From assembly GCA_025351795.1 (NCBI GenBank), contig JANXVG010000036.1, positions 1-64,000 on the forward strand: 64,000 bases of DNA, in the 5' to 3' direction. The DNA is from Salinibacterium sp. Its GTDB lineage: Bacteria; Actinomycetota; Actinomycetes; Actinomycetales; Microbacteriaceae. This document shows positions 46,103 through 56,817 of this stretch, piece by piece. The notes under the pieces were generated by a model. It was not told the origin of the DNA. It worked only from the letters and a program-made list of their open reading frames with translations, and ran no database searches. How positions within the stretch are numbered: the first letter of the stretch is position 1; each line of letters starts with the position of its first letter. The translations under genes and the position numbers were made by a program.

Positions 46103-47209
46103 CTACCTAGTGCCCTTGGGGGCGAAGGCGCGGGCGACGATTCTGGCGATGATGTTCAGGATGACGACGATCAGCACGAGCAGGAGCGCTGCTCCCCAGG
46201 CGGAGGCGTTCGATGCCGCGATGTCTTGTCCCGGAAACTTGTACCCGGTGTATGCCAGCACGGGAAGGGTCTGCATCGGCCCGCTAAACGGATTCGCATT
46301 GAAGTTATCGGTAAAGCTCGCCGCCATGAAGATCGGTGCGGTCTCGCCGATCACGCGAGCAATGGCAAGCATGACGCCCGTGATGATGCCGGCGATCGCC
46401 GTCGGCAGAACAATTTTGATGATCGTGGAGAACCGCGACACCCCGAGAGCAAACGATGCCTCGCGCAGATCATGGGGCACGAGCCGCAGCATCTCTTCAC
46501 AGGATCGCACGACGATCGGAATCATCAGTACCGACAGCGCTACAGCCGCAGAGAAGCCGCTGAACGCTTTAGGCCCCACGATGAGAGTGAACAGGGAGAA
46601 GGCGAATAGGCCCGCGACAATTGACGGGATGCCCGTCATGACGTCGACCAGAAAGGTCACCGATCGTGCCATCCACTCGGTTGGCCGCGCGTACTCGACG
46701 AGGTAGACGGCCGTGAGGATTCCGATGGGAATCGACATGAGCGCGGCGGTACCGGTGATAATCAGCGTTCCCACGATCGCTTGGAGGGCGCCAGAAGTGA
46801 TCGTGACGGCGAGCGTGTCTGGGTTGAACGCGGCCCCACCGGCCTGAGAGATGAAGGCCCAGTTGAGCTGGCCGATGCCCTTCGCCGCGACGGTGAAAAG
46901 GGTGGAAATCAGTGGAGCGATCGCCAGCAGGAAGGCTATCGAGACCAGGCTGCGCACTATGCGATCGGTGGCTTTACGCCGGTTTTCGGCGATCGTGGAC
47001 AATGCGCCGAGTGCGATCAGGTAAAGGACGATGGAGAGAAAAATCCACCCGCCCCAGCTGAACCCGATAAGTAGCAGCGCCCCACCCATTACGACGAGCG
47101 CGCCGGCGAGAACATAGAACTCGACGAAGCGGGGCAGTTGGCCCGTCGTCAGTGTGTTGGTAATCGGGTTGTGAGGTCGCGGCGATCTCGAACCCAACGT
47201 TACGGTCAC
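46103..47209 (-). CDS. pstA: Phosphate ABC transporter permease PstA
   Basis: The protein (368 residues from the GTG at 47209) has six core helices of the PstA fold plus an extra N-terminal hydrophobic pair ([20 protein letters not shown]). Conserved parts are [31 protein letters not shown] and the EAA-type loop [20 protein letters not shown]. It overlaps pstC by GTGA. The 469-residue track ORF extends into pstC and is not real. Confidence 0.95.
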   Translation of the reverse strand: MTVTLGSRSPRPHNPITNTLTTGQLPRFVEFYVLAGALVVMGGALLLIGFSWGGWIFLSIVLYLIALGALSTIAENRRKATDRIVRSLVSIAFLLAIAPLISTLFTVAAKGIGQLNWAFISQAGGAAFNPDTLAVTITSGALQAIVGTLIITGTAALMSIPIGILTAVYLVEYARPTEWMARSVTFLVDVMTGIPSIVAGLFAFSLFTLIVGPKAFSGFSAAVALSVLMIPIVVRSCEEMLRLVPHDLREASFALGVSRFSTIIKIVLPTAIAGIITGVMLAIARVIGETAPIFMAASFTDNFNANPFSGPMQTLPVLAYTGYKFPGQDIAASNASAWGAALLLVLIVVILNIIARIVARAFAPKGTR

Positions 47210-48372
47210 GACTGTGCTCCTTCGTGATGGTCGGAAATCGAGACGTCCACCCGGCCGACGCCCGCCGTTGATGCGGGAGTGGCAGCAGAAGCGGCCGGCT
47301 CGACTCGCTTCCTCTTCGGCTTGCGGGTTGCTTGCGGCCCGGTGCGAACCACGATGACTCGCGCGATCATGTTGACGCCGAGTGAAATCACGAACAGCAT
47401 GAGGCCGGTTCCGATGAGTGCTTGACGCTGGAGTCCGTCGGCTACCTGAAAGTTCAGGGCAATGTTGGCCGCGATGGTCTGCGAGTTTTCGCCCTCGGTG
47501 AGAATTCGCCAAGACACTTGGATAGACGGCGAAATGATGAGCGCGATCGCCATGGTCTCACCGAGCGCGCGCCCGAGTCCGAGTAGCGTTGCGCTCACAA
47601 CGCCAGACCGCGCGTAGGGCAACACGGCCAACGTGATCATTTCCCACTTGGTTGCGCCGAGCGCGAGTGCGGCCTCTTCGTTGAGGCGTGGCGTTTGCAG
47701 GAAGATCTCGCGGGAGATGGAGCTGATGATCGGCAAGATCATGACGGCGAGCACGACAGCGCCAGCGAGGATCGTCGAACCGGTGGTCGATGCGGTGCCA
47801 CCGAAAATCGGAATCCAGCCAAGGTTGTGATTGAGCCAGGCGCTGAGGGGAAGCAGTAGTGGGCGAATCACGATGATGCCCCACAGTCCGAAGACAATGG
47901 ATGGTACTGCGGCAAGCAGGTCGATGAGATAACCCAGCACGCCGGCGACACGACGCGGTGCGTAGTGGGAGATGAACAGCGCGATGCCGATGGCTATCGG
48001 AGCGCCGATCACCAGCGCGATGGCGGATGCCCAGAGCGTTCCCCACATGAGCGGTCCGACGTAGGCCCAAAAGTCTGCGTAGCCTGAAGTGGGACCCTGC
48101 GACAGGTTGGCATTGGTCCGCCAGTTAGCGGTGATGGCGGGAACGGCCTGAATGATGAGGAAGAGGGCAACCGCAGCCAAAATCACGATGATGAGGCCGG
48201 CCGAGCCGATGCTCAGACCGAAGAACACACGGTCGGCGGGTCGAGACGTGATCTTTACACGAGCCGGCCCCGCTCCCTGAGGGGAGCGAGAACCGGTCGT
48301 GTGGGGCGCAGCGGTCGTGGTGTTGGCCGATAGGCCAGCATTCGGACGGGAAACAGTTTTGTTGGTGCTCAC
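47206..48372 (-). CDS. pstC: Phosphate ABC transporter permease PstC
   Basis: The protein (388 residues) has a 50-residue polar N-terminus followed by six helices, with PIAIGIALFISHYAPRRVAG, YLIDLLAAVPSIVFGLWG and the EAA loop NEEAALALGATKWEMITLAV. The C-terminal tail is charged and cytoplasmic. It lies between pstS (71-base gap) and pstA (overlap). Confidence 0.95.
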   Translation of the reverse strand: MSTNKTVSRPNAGLSANTTTAAPHTTGSRSPQGAGPARVKITSRPADRVFFGLSIGSAGLIIVILAAVALFLIIQAVPAITANWRTNANLSQGPTSGYADFWAYVGPLMWGTLWASAIALVIGAPIAIGIALFISHYAPRRVAGVLGYLIDLLAAVPSIVFGLWGIIVIRPLLLPLSAWLNHNLGWIPIFGGTASTTGSTILAGAVVLAVMILPIISSISREIFLQTPRLNEEAALALGATKWEMITLAVLPYARSGVVSATLLGLGRALGETMAIALIISPSIQVSWRILTEGENSQTIAANIALNFQVADGLQRQALIGTGLMLFVISLGVNMIARVIVVRTGPQATRKPKRKRVEPAASAATPASTAGVGRVDVSISDHHEGAQS

Positions 48373-48443
48373 TGAATTCTCTCTCGCGAAGGCTGACTGT
48401 CGATGCCGAACACGTTACCGTGCTGGTAGTGCGGTGGTGCTAA

Positions 48444-49556
48444 TTACTTGACGAGCGCGAGGCTCTTCTGGATGTCCGCAAGGATGCTCGCGGGAATCGG
48501 TGCAGATCCAGCGTTCTTCGCAGCCACTTTCTGGCCGATGTCGCTGCCGATGAAGCCGATGTATGCCTTCGCGAGCTTCGCCTGGGCCGGGTCCTTGAAC
48601 GTCGTGCACAGGATCTGGTATGACAGCAGCGGGATCGCGTACGACGCCTTATCGGTGATCTTCGTGTAGTCGATCTTCTTGGTCAGGTCGCCAGCTGTGG
48701 TCGGGGCAGCAACTGCAGCGATATCGAACGCGTTCGTAGCTCCATCCGGCGAGTAGGCGACGAAGTCCTTGCTAGTGCCGACCTGAACCGCGGCAGCGGT
48801 CAGAGTGCCAATCGAGCTGTGATCTGCGTATCCGATCGCGCCAACACCAGCCTTGACCGTGTTGACTACGCCCGATCCACCCTGCTGGCCGCTCGTTCCG
48901 GCGACCGGCCACTTGGATCCCACCGTCTGGGTGAAGATGGTCGGCTGAACCTGGCTCAGGTAGGAGGTGAAGTTCGCGGTCGTGCCGGAGCCGTCTGAGC
49001 GAGTCACTGCGGTGATGGGGGTTGCGGGAAGCGTCGCGCCGGCGTTGTCCGCGGCGATGGCCGGGTCATTCCAGGTCGTGATCTGCAGGGTGAAGATCTT
49101 CGCGAGTGTTGCCGACGACAGCTTGAGGTCTACACCCGGGAGGTTGTAGACGATCGCAACGCCCGACAGGTAGGTCGGCAAGTTGAGCGCGCCACCGGCG
49201 CCGCAGTTGGCTTGTGACTTGGTCTGGTTGTCGGCCGATAGTGCTGAGTCCGAGCCCGCGAAGTCGTAGCTGCCGGCGAGCCAGTTGGTGACGCCGCCGC
49301 CAGAGCCCTGCGACTTGTCATAGTTGATGGTGACGCCGGCAGCCTGCGCGACGAATGCTGCGGTCCACGCGGTTTGAGCGTTCGACTGGGCGCTGGAGCC
49401 ACCAGCGGTGATGATGCCCTTCAGCGTGGGGTCGATAACCACTGCTGCCGCGGTTGGGGTTGGGGTTGCGGTCGGAGTGGTCGCGGCGCAGGATGAAAGT
49501 GCAATTACAGCGGTAAGCGCGATCGCGCTTGCTCCTGCCAAATTCTTGAACTTCAC
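48444..49556 (-). CDS. pstS: Phosphate-binding lipoprotein PstS
   Basis: The protein (370 residues) captures phosphate at the cell surface. Signal peptide ends IALSSCAATT (lipobox). Phosphate loops are visible: IITAGGSSAQSNAQ, YDKSQGSGGGVTNWLAG and TRSDGSGTTANFTSYL. The start is the GTG at 49556 with AAGGGAA upstream, not the track ATG at 49583. A two-unit PHO box lies 120 bases upstream. Confidence 0.96.
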   Translation of the reverse strand: MKFKNLAGASAIALTAVIALSSCAATTPTATPTPTAAAVVIDPTLKGIITAGGSSAQSNAQTAWTAAFVAQAAGVTINYDKSQGSGGGVTNWLAGSYDFAGSDSALSADNQTKSQANCGAGGALNLPTYLSGVAIVYNLPGVDLKLSSATLAKIFTLQITTWNDPAIAADNAGATLPATPITAVTRSDGSGTTANFTSYLSQVQPTIFTQTVGSKWPVAGTSGQQGGSGVVNTVKAGVGAIGYADHSSIGTLTAAAVQVGTSKDFVAYSPDGATNAFDIAAVAAPTTAGDLTKKIDYTKITDKASYAIPLLSYQILCTTFKDPAQAKLAKAYIGFIGSDIGQKVAAKNAGSAPIPASILADIQKSLALVK

Positions 49557-49678
49557 TGTGTTCCCTTCGGGGGTAATAGTCACGGCTGGCGTGCGCTCTC
49601 GCGCTAATTTGCTGGCCGAGAAGGCCGGTGCTGGCCTAGAAGAAGACGCTATGTGCGCATGTTAACTACGTTTGCCCC

Positions 49679-49700
49679 GGAAGGTGAACAGGAGGTTAAC
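49679..49700 (-). promoter_or_regulatory. PHO box upstream of pstS
   Basis: On the pst strand, GTTAACCTCCT is followed directly by GTTCACCTTCC, two 11-base direct repeats matching the actinobacterial PHO-box heptamer GTTCACC. A further GTTAAC lies closer to the gene. Confidence 0.82.
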
Positions 49701-49744
49701 GAACCGGTAATTGTCGACCCACCAGGGGAGCGAAACGCCCACGG

Positions 49745-50704
49745 TTAGCTGGCGCGGCCGGCAAACAAGTTTGCGGAATGGATCTCGGTAGCGACGATTC
49801 CCGAGCGCGGATGCTCCCGCGAAATGTGGATCACGGCGAAGTCGCCAGGGGCGAGAGACGCAGCATTACTGAGCGCGGCACCGACTTTTGAGCGAGTAAG
49901 CGCAACGAGCTCATCGAGGAGCTGCGGCAGCACAGGCCCGTGGCTGCACAGCACCGTGGTGCGTTTCTTGCGCAGGCGCTTCGCTGCGATCGCGTTCACC
50001 ACGGTCGCCGTCACGTCATAGTTGTCCTGGCTGAGTTCGTCCTTAGCCTTCACCGGCAACTGAGTGAGCCGGGCAAGCGGATCGACCGTCGCGAGGCAGC
50101 GCGCGGCGCTCGAGCTGACGATCTTCACGGGCGAGAACGCCGCGATGCCTTTGGCGATTGCCACTGACTGGTCGACCCCGCGCTGCATGAGCGGGCGCGT
50201 TGCATCCGGGCCATCCCAGGATTCTGCGGGTACGGCCTTGCCATGGCGCACCACGATCAGGGCGAAGGTGCGCGCGTTACCCTTCTTGAGTCGTTTTGCG
50301 AATCGATCGACGACCTCGATGTCGTGCGGATAGCTGAGCTTCTTGCGCGCCTTGTCGAGGTCAAGCCATTCCAGAGCAGCAATCTCGTCGTTGGGCACAA
50401 ATCTGGCGAGTTCGAGAGCGTGATCATCGATCTCGGTCGACCAGTAGTACACGATCTTGTCGCGGCCGTTCGGCAGCACATATTCGACTGTTCCGAGCGG
50501 TGCGCCGAGAGTGACCGCAAGCCCGGTCTCCTCGGCGATCTCGCGCACGGCCGTCTCGGGCAGAGTCTCGCCTGGGTCGAGTTTTCCCTTCGGCAGCGAG
50601 ACATCCGCTCGGTCACCGCGGTGCACCACAAGAATGCGCGCCTTACCGTCGACCAGTCGCCAGCAGACGGCACCAGCCGCGAGTACAGCGGGCTGTACCG
50701 TCAC
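49745..50704 (-). CDS. NUDIX hydrolase fused to histidine phosphatase (MutT1-like)
   Basis: This 319-residue protein has a NUDIX domain ([25 protein letters not shown]) and a C-terminal histidine-phosphatase domain ([38 protein letters not shown]). It matches mycobacterial MutT1, which degrades 8-oxo-(d)GTP and diadenosine polyphosphates. Its ATG overlaps the ppk1 stop (ATGA), and ppk1-mutT1 adjacency is conserved in actinobacteria. Confidence 0.92.
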   Translation of the reverse strand: MTVQPAVLAAGAVCWRLVDGKARILVVHRGDRADVSLPKGKLDPGETLPETAVREIAEETGLAVTLGAPLGTVEYVLPNGRDKIVYYWSTEIDDHALELARFVPNDEIAALEWLDLDKARKKLSYPHDIEVVDRFAKRLKKGNARTFALIVVRHGKAVPAESWDGPDATRPLMQRGVDQSVAIAKGIAAFSPVKIVSSSAARCLATVDPLARLTQLPVKAKDELSQDNYDVTATVVNAIAAKRLRKKRTTVLCSHGPVLPQLLDELVALTRSKVGAALSNAASLAPGDFAVIHISREHPRSGIVATEIHSANLFAGRAS

Positions 50705-52881
50705 CTCAGCCCGCCCGAGCGCTTACGGTTGACGATCTCTTTCATCAAGACGTTTTGCATATCGGCCAGCGGTTCGCCGTCGTCGTTGCGACTGTGGCGC
50801 GTCCACGTGCCAGACGGTTCTAGCCACCACGACGCCGTCTCCTCAGACATCGCGAGGTCGAAAAGTTCGTCGAGTTCGATGAGGTGGTTTTCGCTCGTGA
50901 TGCGCACGAGAGCTTCGACACGACGATCGAGATTGCGGTGCATCAGGTCTGCGCTGCCGATGAAGACCTGCGGGTCTCCAGCGTTGTAGAACGAGAAAAT
51001 GCGTGAGTGCTCAAGGTAGCGACCTAACACGGATCGTACGCGGATGTTCTCGCTGAGGCCCTCTTGTCCGGGCGTGAGCGAGCAGATACCCCGAATCACC
51101 AAGTCGACGGGAACACCGGCGTTGCTCGCACGGTAGAGCGCATCGATGATCGCCTCGTCGACGATGGAGTTGAGTTTAATGCGGATGCCGCTCGGCAGCC
51201 CGCTCTTCGCATTCTGGGTTTCGGTACGAATACGTTTGAGCAGGCCCTTGCGCAGATGCAGCGGCGCGACCAGCAGTCGCTTGAATTTCTTCTCTATCGC
51301 GTATCCGCTCAGCTCGTTGAAGAGACGTGTGAGATCTTTGCCGACCTCATCACTCGCGGTCAGCAGCCCGAGGTCCTCGTACAACCGGCTTGTCTTCGGA
51401 TTGTAGTTACCGGTGCCAATGTGGCTGTAGTGGCGAAGAACACCCTGCTCTTGGCGCACGACGAGTGCGAGCTTGCAGTGGGTTTTGAGACCAACGAGCC
51501 CGTAGACCACGTGCACGCCAGCTTTTTCGAGCTTGCGGGCCCAGCTGATATTCGCCGTCTCGTCAAACCGCGCCTTGATCTCGACCAGTGCGAGCACTGC
51601 CTTGCCGGCTTCAGCCGCGTCGATGAGCGCCTCGACAATCGGGCTATCACCGCTCGTGCGGTAGAGGGTCTGCTTGATGGCGAGCACGTGCGGGTCGGCC
51701 GCCGCCTGCTCGAGAAAACTTTGCACACTCGTGGAAAAGGATTCGTACGGATGGTGCAGCAGAATGTCTTGCGCGGCAATCGACGCGAAGATGTCTGGCA
51801 CCGCGTTCGGCTCTGTCGGCAGCAAACTGACGCTCGTGGTCGGCACATTTCGTGGGTACTTGAGTGCGGGACGGTCGATGCGCGCGAGTTGGAACAGCCC
51901 GCCCAGATCGAGGGGCGCGGGTAGGCGGTAGACCTCCTGCTCGGTGATCGCGAGTTCGCGCACAAGAAGGCCGAGGGTGACCTCGTCCATGTCATCGGTG
52001 ATCTCAAGACGGATGGGCGGCCCAAAGCGGCGGTTGAGGATTTGTTTCTCGAGGGCCTGGATGAGGTTCTCGGACTCGTCTTCGTCGACGTCGACGTCTT
52101 CATTGCGGGTCACCCGAAATTCGTGGTGCTCAAGAATTTCCATGCCGGGAAACAGATCGCCCAGATGGTTCGAAATGAGGTCTTCGACCGGAATGAAGCG
52201 CAGGAGCCCGCTTCCGTCATTTGGCAACTGCACGAAGCGGGGGAGCATCGAAGGCACCTTGAGGCGCGCGAACTCTTCCTTGCCCGTTTTCGGATTGCGC
52301 ACCCGAATGGAGAGATTGAGTGAGAGACCGGAGATGTAGGGAAACGGATGCGCCGGGTCGACCGCGAGAGGCATGAGCACAGGGAAAATCTGGCCCGCAA
52401 AGATCTCGTCGATGCGTTCACGGTCGGTTTCGCCAAGGTCCGCCCACGTCTCGATGTGAATGCTGGACGCGTCGAGCGTGGGTTTCACCGACTCGCGGAA
52501 CACATTCGCGTGACGCTCTTGCAGTACGTGCGCCAGCTGGGCAACACCCGCGAGGACATCGGCGGGAGCCCAACCGATATTCGTCGGAACTGCAAGGCCC
52601 GTCGAGATGCGTCGCTTGAGGCCGGCGACCCGCACCATGAAGAACTCGTCGAGGTTGCTCGCGAAGATTGCCAGGAAATTCGCACGTTCCAGAATGGGAA
52701 TTGTCTGGTCTTCGGCGAGCTCGAGCACGCGCTGGTTGAAAGCCAGCCAGCTCAGTTCGCGGTCAAGGTAGCGGCCGGACGGCAACGTGCCATCATCGAC
52801 ACTCGACGACTCATCGACGTCATACTCGTCGAGGGAGTCGGTGACGACGCTCGCGTCATCTATCGGGCTCTCGCTATCCAT
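50701..52881 (-). CDS. ppk1: Polyphosphate kinase 1
   Basis: Ppk1 makes polyphosphate from ATP. The 726-residue protein has an acidic N-terminal extension, then the N domain ([37 protein letters not shown]), head domain, and catalytic core with [20 protein letters not shown] holding the phospho-accepting His. [20 protein letters not shown] follows. A PHO-box-like repeat upstream links it to phosphate starvation control with pstSCAB and senX3-regX3. Confidence 0.96.
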   Translation of the reverse strand: MDSESPIDDASVVTDSLDEYDVDESSSVDDGTLPSGRYLDRELSWLAFNQRVLELAEDQTIPILERANFLAIFASNLDEFFMVRVAGLKRRISTGLAVPTNIGWAPADVLAGVAQLAHVLQERHANVFRESVKPTLDASSIHIETWADLGETDRERIDEIFAGQIFPVLMPLAVDPAHPFPYISGLSLNLSIRVRNPKTGKEEFARLKVPSMLPRFVQLPNDGSGLLRFIPVEDLISNHLGDLFPGMEILEHHEFRVTRNEDVDVDEDESENLIQALEKQILNRRFGPPIRLEITDDMDEVTLGLLVRELAITEQEVYRLPAPLDLGGLFQLARIDRPALKYPRNVPTTSVSLLPTEPNAVPDIFASIAAQDILLHHPYESFSTSVQSFLEQAAADPHVLAIKQTLYRTSGDSPIVEALIDAAEAGKAVLALVEIKARFDETANISWARKLEKAGVHVVYGLVGLKTHCKLALVVRQEQGVLRHYSHIGTGNYNPKTSRLYEDLGLLTASDEVGKDLTRLFNELSGYAIEKKFKRLLVAPLHLRKGLLKRIRTETQNAKSGLPSGIRIKLNSIVDEAIIDALYRASNAGVPVDLVIRGICSLTPGQEGLSENIRVRSVLGRYLEHSRIFSFYNAGDPQVFIGSADLMHRNLDRRVEALVRITSENHLIELDELFDLAMSEETASWWLEPSGTWTRHSRNDDGEPLADMQNVLMKEIVNRKRSGGLR

Positions 52882-52909
52882 CCGTTTATCCTGCCACCCT
52901 CAACGAGAG

Positions 52910-52931
52910 GTCGGGTTAACGTCTGGTAAAG
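52910..52931 (-). promoter_or_regulatory. Candidate PHO box upstream of ppk1
   Basis: On the ppk1 strand CTTTACCAGAC is followed by GTTAACCCGAC, 11-base repeats agreeing at eight positions, about 30 bases before the start codon. It is weaker than the pstS box. The remaining 52932-53082 gap contains no gene I can support. Confidence 0.5.
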
Positions 52932-53082
52932 GCGAGTGTCTACGACGGGTGTCGGCGCCCGTCATTCGCTGCTGCTGAGGTGCAATTTACCGCGTTCACC
53001 GCATGATGACCCCGGTTCCCGTCGTCTGCGCGCACAACGAAATTCGCGGGTATGTCGAGGCTGTGCGCGGTGAGCTCGGGGC

Positions 53083-53973
53083 CTAGTGGGGCGACCAGCG
53101 GTACTGGATATCGATCGAATCCCGTTCGAATCCGTACGACTGGTACAGGCGAATCGCCGGCTCATTGCTGCCATCCACATACAGCTGGGCCGAGCGGATG
53201 CTGCGAGCCGCGAGTCGCTCCAGCCCGGCGTGAACGACCCGACGCCCCCAGCCCTCGCCCTGCCGCTCGGGCGCCACTCCCACCACGTAGAACTCACCTC
53301 GTTCGGCACCCGAGCAGTCTGCCTCGACCTTCAGCCAGCAGTATCCGGCGAATCCGCGCTCGTCGCGTAGCAGCAGGAAGTCATCGGGGTTGAACCAGGG
53401 TTCGGCCATGAGTAGGTCGAGGTCGGCTTGCGTCACCCCACCCTGGTCGGGGTAGGAAGCGAAGGTTCGCGCATTGAGGTCTAGCCACGCGTGCGCGTCG
53501 CTGGGGCGAAATCCTCTGATCGAGGTGTCAATGTTCGTCGGCTCGGTTGACGCGAAACCGGTAGGCGGTGACACCGCGGGGACGGTGCCAATCATGTGCC
53601 AGAGCTCGCGCACCGGTTCGAGTCCGTAGTGCGCGGCGAGGGCGCGTGCGGCCGGGTGGTCACCGTGCGCCCAGACGAGAAGTTCGTGCGGGCGGCGAGC
53701 GATGAGGTGTTCGAGGAGTGCGGTACCGATACCTCGCCCACGGGCATCCGGGTCTACGACGAACTCGGCCTCGGTGCGGGAGAAGATCGCCGCGCCCTCG
53801 TTGAGCCAATACAACTCGCGTTCGCCGGTTGCCAGTCCAATGAGACTACCGTCGGAAAACGGTGGCTGCCCGTCTGCGGCACGGGCCCGGGCGATGAGTG
53901 TGTCGAGCCGCTCGGTCGACAGGGCGGCTACCTCAGGATGAGATGGCGGGAGTGAGTCGCTCATTGTCGTCAT
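53083..53973 (-). CDS. mshD: Mycothiol synthase
   Basis: MshD acetylates Cys-GlcN-Ins, the final step of mycothiol synthesis. The product (296 residues) has two GNAT domains: [20 protein letters not shown] near residue 90 and [20 protein letters not shown] near 240, and ends [11 protein letters not shown] take the ATG at 53973; 53964 is also possible. It overlaps the end of glnR by about 40 bases, the same gene pair as in mycobacteria (Rv0818-Rv0819). Confidence 0.93.
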   Translation of the reverse strand: MTTMSDSLPPSHPEVAALSTERLDTLIARARAADGQPPFSDGSLIGLATGERELYWLNEGAAIFSRTEAEFVVDPDARGRGIGTALLEHLIARRPHELLVWAHGDHPAARALAAHYGLEPVRELWHMIGTVPAVSPPTGFASTEPTNIDTSIRGFRPSDAHAWLDLNARTFASYPDQGGVTQADLDLLMAEPWFNPDDFLLLRDERGFAGYCWLKVEADCSGAERGEFYVVGVAPERQGEGWGRRVVHAGLERLAARSIRSAQLYVDGSNEPAIRLYQSYGFERDSIDIQYRWSPH

Positions 53974-54625
53974 CGTAGACGTTGAACCGGTAGCCGACGT
54001 TGCGCACGGTGCCGATGAGCGACTCGAGGTCGCCAAGTTTTGCGCGCAAGCGTCGTACGTGCACGTCAACCGTGCGGGTGCCGCCGAAGTAGTCGTAGCC
54101 CCACACTTCACTCAGCAACTGTTCACGGGTAAACACGCGCGCCGGATGCGTGGCGAGAAACCGCAACAGCTCGAATTCTTTGAAGGTGAGATCGAGCGGA
54201 CGTCCGTGCACTTTGGCCGAGTAGCTGGCCTCGTCAATCACCACTCCGGACGCTTGGATCTTCGAGGTCGACTTCTCGAGCGCCTGGCGCCCGATAGCGA
54301 GGCGGATGCGGGCATCCGCCTCTGCGGGACCGGCCGACTCGAGGATGACGTCGTCGACGCCCCAGTCGGCAGACACCGCCGTGAGACCGCCCTCAGTGAG
54401 AATGAGAATGAGCGGCACGCTAATGCCCGTGGTGGTGAGTATCTTGCACAGCGACTTAGCGCTGGCCAGGTCATAGCGCGCGTCGACAAAAATCAGGTCA
54501 CAACTGGGCGCAGTGATCAGCGAGGCGGGCGAGGCAGGTATTTGCTTGGACTTGTGGCTCAATAGTCCCAGTGCGGGCAGAACCTCGTTGTCGACCGCAG
54601 AGGTCAGGATCAACAACTGCGCCAC
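53933..54625 (-). CDS. glnR: GlnR-type orphan OmpR-family nitrogen regulator
   Basis: The protein (230 residues) has a degenerate receiver and a good OmpR winged helix ([50 protein letters not shown]). The receiver keeps an Asp at about residue 48 (IFVDARYD) but lacks the acidic pair after strand 1 (ILTSAVD), so it is probably not activated by a kinase, as for GlnR of Streptomyces and mycobacteria. No sensor kinase is adjacent; mshD follows as in mycobacteria. GTG start with GGAGG four bases upstream. Confidence 0.9.
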   Translation of the reverse strand: MAQLLILTSAVDNEVLPALGLLSHKSKQIPASPASLITAPSCDLIFVDARYDLASAKSLCKILTTTGISVPLILILTEGGLTAVSADWGVDDVILESAGPAEADARIRLAIGRQALEKSTSKIQASGVVIDEASYSAKVHGRPLDLTFKEFELLRFLATHPARVFTREQLLSEVWGYDYFGGTRTVDVHVRRLRAKLGDLESLIGTVRNVGYRFNVYDDDNERLTPAISS

Positions 54626-54710
54626 GGGTCCTCCAAAGTGCGTAACAACAGTCTATTGCGCCCTGACGCCCACGAATCGCGCAGCGATCGGTGACCCTTA
54701 AGCTGTACCC

Positions 54711-54968
54711 ATGACGTGGCAATGGCACAGCATCATCCCGGTGTGGGTAGTCGCGGTTTTCGGTGCCGTACTGGTTGGGCTGCTGACGGCTGGAGCGCAG
54801 TCGTTCACGTGGCTTCCGATCGTGCTTGCGACGTGCGTCGTCGCGACCTTCGTTATTCAGCTCGCGCTGCAGCGCACCGAGGGATTCGTGCTGCGGGCCA
54901 TGGCGAGCATCGCGGTATCTGTCGTTATTCTCGGCATCGCGACCGGCATACTCGCGCTGCTCGGCTAG
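54711..54968 (+). CDS. Small three-helix membrane protein of unknown function
   Basis: The 85-residue product is nearly all hydrophobic (IIPVWVVAVFGAVLVGLLTA, LPIVLATCVVATFVIQLAL, MASIAVSVVILGIATGILAL). No motif is recognisable. TAAGCT, six bases, ATG gives a leaderless start, divergent from glnR. Position beside glnR is shared by similar small membrane proteins in related genomes, from memory. Confidence 0.65.
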   Translation: MTWQWHSIIPVWVVAVFGAVLVGLLTAGAQSFTWLPIVLATCVVATFVIQLALQRTEGFVLRAMASIAVSVVILGIATGILALLG

Positions 54969-54994
54969 CTCGCGACCGAGGTTAGGATTGAGTC

Positions 54995-55105
54995 ATGTTG
55001 CTCGCCCTCGAACTCTTCTTCGTCGGACTCCTCGTCCTTGCGACACTCTCGATCGGGTTCATCTCGGTCGTCGTGCTGTACAACCTCTTTCGAGGCCAGC
55101 GCTGA
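54995..55105 (+). CDS. 36-residue single-helix membrane protein
   Basis: Not in the ORF track. The ATG at 54995 opens MLLALELFFVGLLVLATLSI then GFISVVVLYNLFRGQR and TGA. One membrane helix ends in a positive tail, expected to face the cytoplasm. TAGGAT, exactly six bases, ATG repeats the leaderless signature, and the stop is three bases from the next gene. Both points support a real small gene, cotranscribed with the nitrobindin-like gene. Confidence 0.65.
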   Translation: MLLALELFFVGLLVLATLSIGFISVVVLYNLFRGQR

Positions 55106-55108
55106 TTC

Positions 55109-55705
55109 GTGATCGACCTCGACCCGACTATTCCGGCTGAGCTCGCACCTCTCTCGTGGCTGATCGGGCTGTGGGAGGGTTCCGGTGTGGTCAACTACGC
55201 GATCGGCGCCGAAACGCGGCACCTCGAGTTTGGCCAGCGATTGAGCTTTACGCACGATGGCTTGCCCTACCTCAACTACACCTCGTACACCTGGCTCCTT
55301 GACGCCGAGCAGACGCCGCATGCCAGCGAGACCGGTTATTGGCGACTGAGCCGACCCGCCTCCGACGGAGATCAGGGCCCCGCACTTCTCCCCGGCGTCG
55401 GTGAGCGCATTTTTACCACGGCCACCGCGGTTGAAACCCTGCGCACTGACGATGGCGCCTTTAGCATCGAAGTCTCCCTTGTTCATCCGCGCGGGGTCAG
55501 CGAGCTCTACCTCGGCCAGGTGAAGGGGCCGCGAATCGATCTCGCGACCGACGCGGTGTTGCGCACGTCAACGGCCAAGGAATACGCGGCGGCGACTCGC
55601 ATGTACGGGCTCGTCGAGAGCCACTTGCTCTGGGCCTGGGATATTGCAGCGCTCGGTCAAGACCTGCGCACCCATGCCTCGGGAAGGCTCGCTCGTGGTG
55701 AATAA
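55109..55705 (+). CDS. Nitrobindin / FABP-like haem-binding beta-barrel (DUF1794 family)
   Basis: The product (198 residues) has the family motif GLWEGSG following LAPLSWLI, and the barrel strands FGQRLSFTHDGLPYLNYTSY and GYWRLSRPA. Nitrobindins bind ferric haem and isomerise peroxynitrite. The gene overlaps the start of ygfZ by about 11 bases, a neighbourhood also seen in mycobacteria (Rv0811c/Rv0813c). Confidence 0.88.
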   Translation: MIDLDPTIPAELAPLSWLIGLWEGSGVVNYAIGAETRHLEFGQRLSFTHDGLPYLNYTSYTWLLDAEQTPHASETGYWRLSRPASDGDQGPALLPGVGERIFTTATAVETLRTDDGAFSIEVSLVHPRGVSELYLGQVKGPRIDLATDAVLRTSTAKEYAAATRMYGLVESHLLWAWDIAALGQDLRTHASGRLARGE

Positions 55706-56804
55706 CATTCCGACCATTGCCGGTACAGCGCGGCTCGGCGACCCTTTCAGCTCTCTTGCTGGCGCGGTTGGTTCTCCTCCCGAGCACTACGGCAACCCGC
55801 TCGGTGAGCAGCGTCGGCTGGCAGCGGGCGAGGCGATCGTTGACCTCTCAGATCGGGCAGTTCTCACCATCGTCGGCCCAGACCGGCTGAGTTGGCTTGA
55901 TTCGCTCACATCGCAGTCGCTCACCCATCTCGCGCCCGGTGACTCAACCGAAACTCTTCTCCTCGACCCGACCGGTCGGCTACAGTACGCGGTGCGCGTG
56001 CTCGATGATGGAGTGACGACATGGCTGCTTCTCGAAGCGGATGAAGCAGCCGGGCTTCTGGGTTGGCTCACCACGATGCGCTTTATGTTGCGGGTGGAGC
56101 TCGCTGATGTCTCGGCCGAGTTTGCGACCATCGGAACGTTGGGGTCACCCGCGATCGATGCCGCTGCGCCCAATGGGGTGCCGCTCGTGTGGCGTGACCC
56201 ATGGTCAGCGGTTCAGGCCGGTGGGCACCAGTACTCCGTCGTGACCGAGCATCCCGGCGGTGCGTGGACGTACAGTGAGTTGCTCGTTGCGCGCGACGCG
56301 TTGGCTGCGGCATCCGCCTTTCCGGTTGCGGGCACTCTCGCTCTTGAGGCCCTGCGGATCGCGGCGTGGCGGCCTCGGGCTGCAACCGAAGTCGACGACA
56401 AGACCATCCCTCATGAGCTTGACTGGCTGCGCTCGGCTGTGCACCTCAACAAAGGCTGCTACCGCGGGCAAGAGACCGTAGCGAAGGTGCACAATCTGGG
56501 ACACCCGCCACGTCGTCTTGTGATGTTGCACGTGGACGGATCCGAGGGCGTGCACGCTGTTGCAGGCTCGGTTGTGACACGCGACGGCGTACCGGTCGGT
56601 CAGGTCACCTCGGCGGCACTCCACTACGAGCTTGGGCCGATCGCGCTCGCCGTGATCAAGCGCGCTGTCGAGGCAACTGCAGGGCTCTCGGTGGCGGTTG
56701 GCGACGTTGTTCTCAGCGCGATACAGGAGGTAATCGTTCCGACGGATGCGGGTGCCGAAGCAAATGTACCGCGTCTGCCCCGGCTTGGCGCAGTGCACCG
56801 TTGA
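55695..56804 (+). CDS. ygfZ: YgfZ/GcvT-domain folate-binding protein
   Basis: YgfZ proteins bind folate and help maintain iron-sulfur enzymes. The product (369 residues) has the GcvT-like domain and the hallmark KGCYRGQE motif (HLNKGCYRGQETVAKVHNLG) near residue 255. The start is the GTG at 55695 with GGGAAGG seven bases upstream, inside the end of the preceding gene. Typical length. Confidence 0.92.
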   Translation: MVNNIPTIAGTARLGDPFSSLAGAVGSPPEHYGNPLGEQRRLAAGEAIVDLSDRAVLTIVGPDRLSWLDSLTSQSLTHLAPGDSTETLLLDPTGRLQYAVRVLDDGVTTWLLLEADEAAGLLGWLTTMRFMLRVELADVSAEFATIGTLGSPAIDAAAPNGVPLVWRDPWSAVQAGGHQYSVVTEHPGGAWTYSELLVARDALAAASAFPVAGTLALEALRIAAWRPRAATEVDDKTIPHELDWLRSAVHLNKGCYRGQETVAKVHNLGHPPRRLVMLHVDGSEGVHAVAGSVVTRDGVPVGQVTSAALHYELGPIALAVIKRAVEATAGLSVAVGDVVLSAIQEVIVPTDAGAEANVPRLPRLGAVHR

Positions 56805-56817
56805 CGGTTGGATCGGC

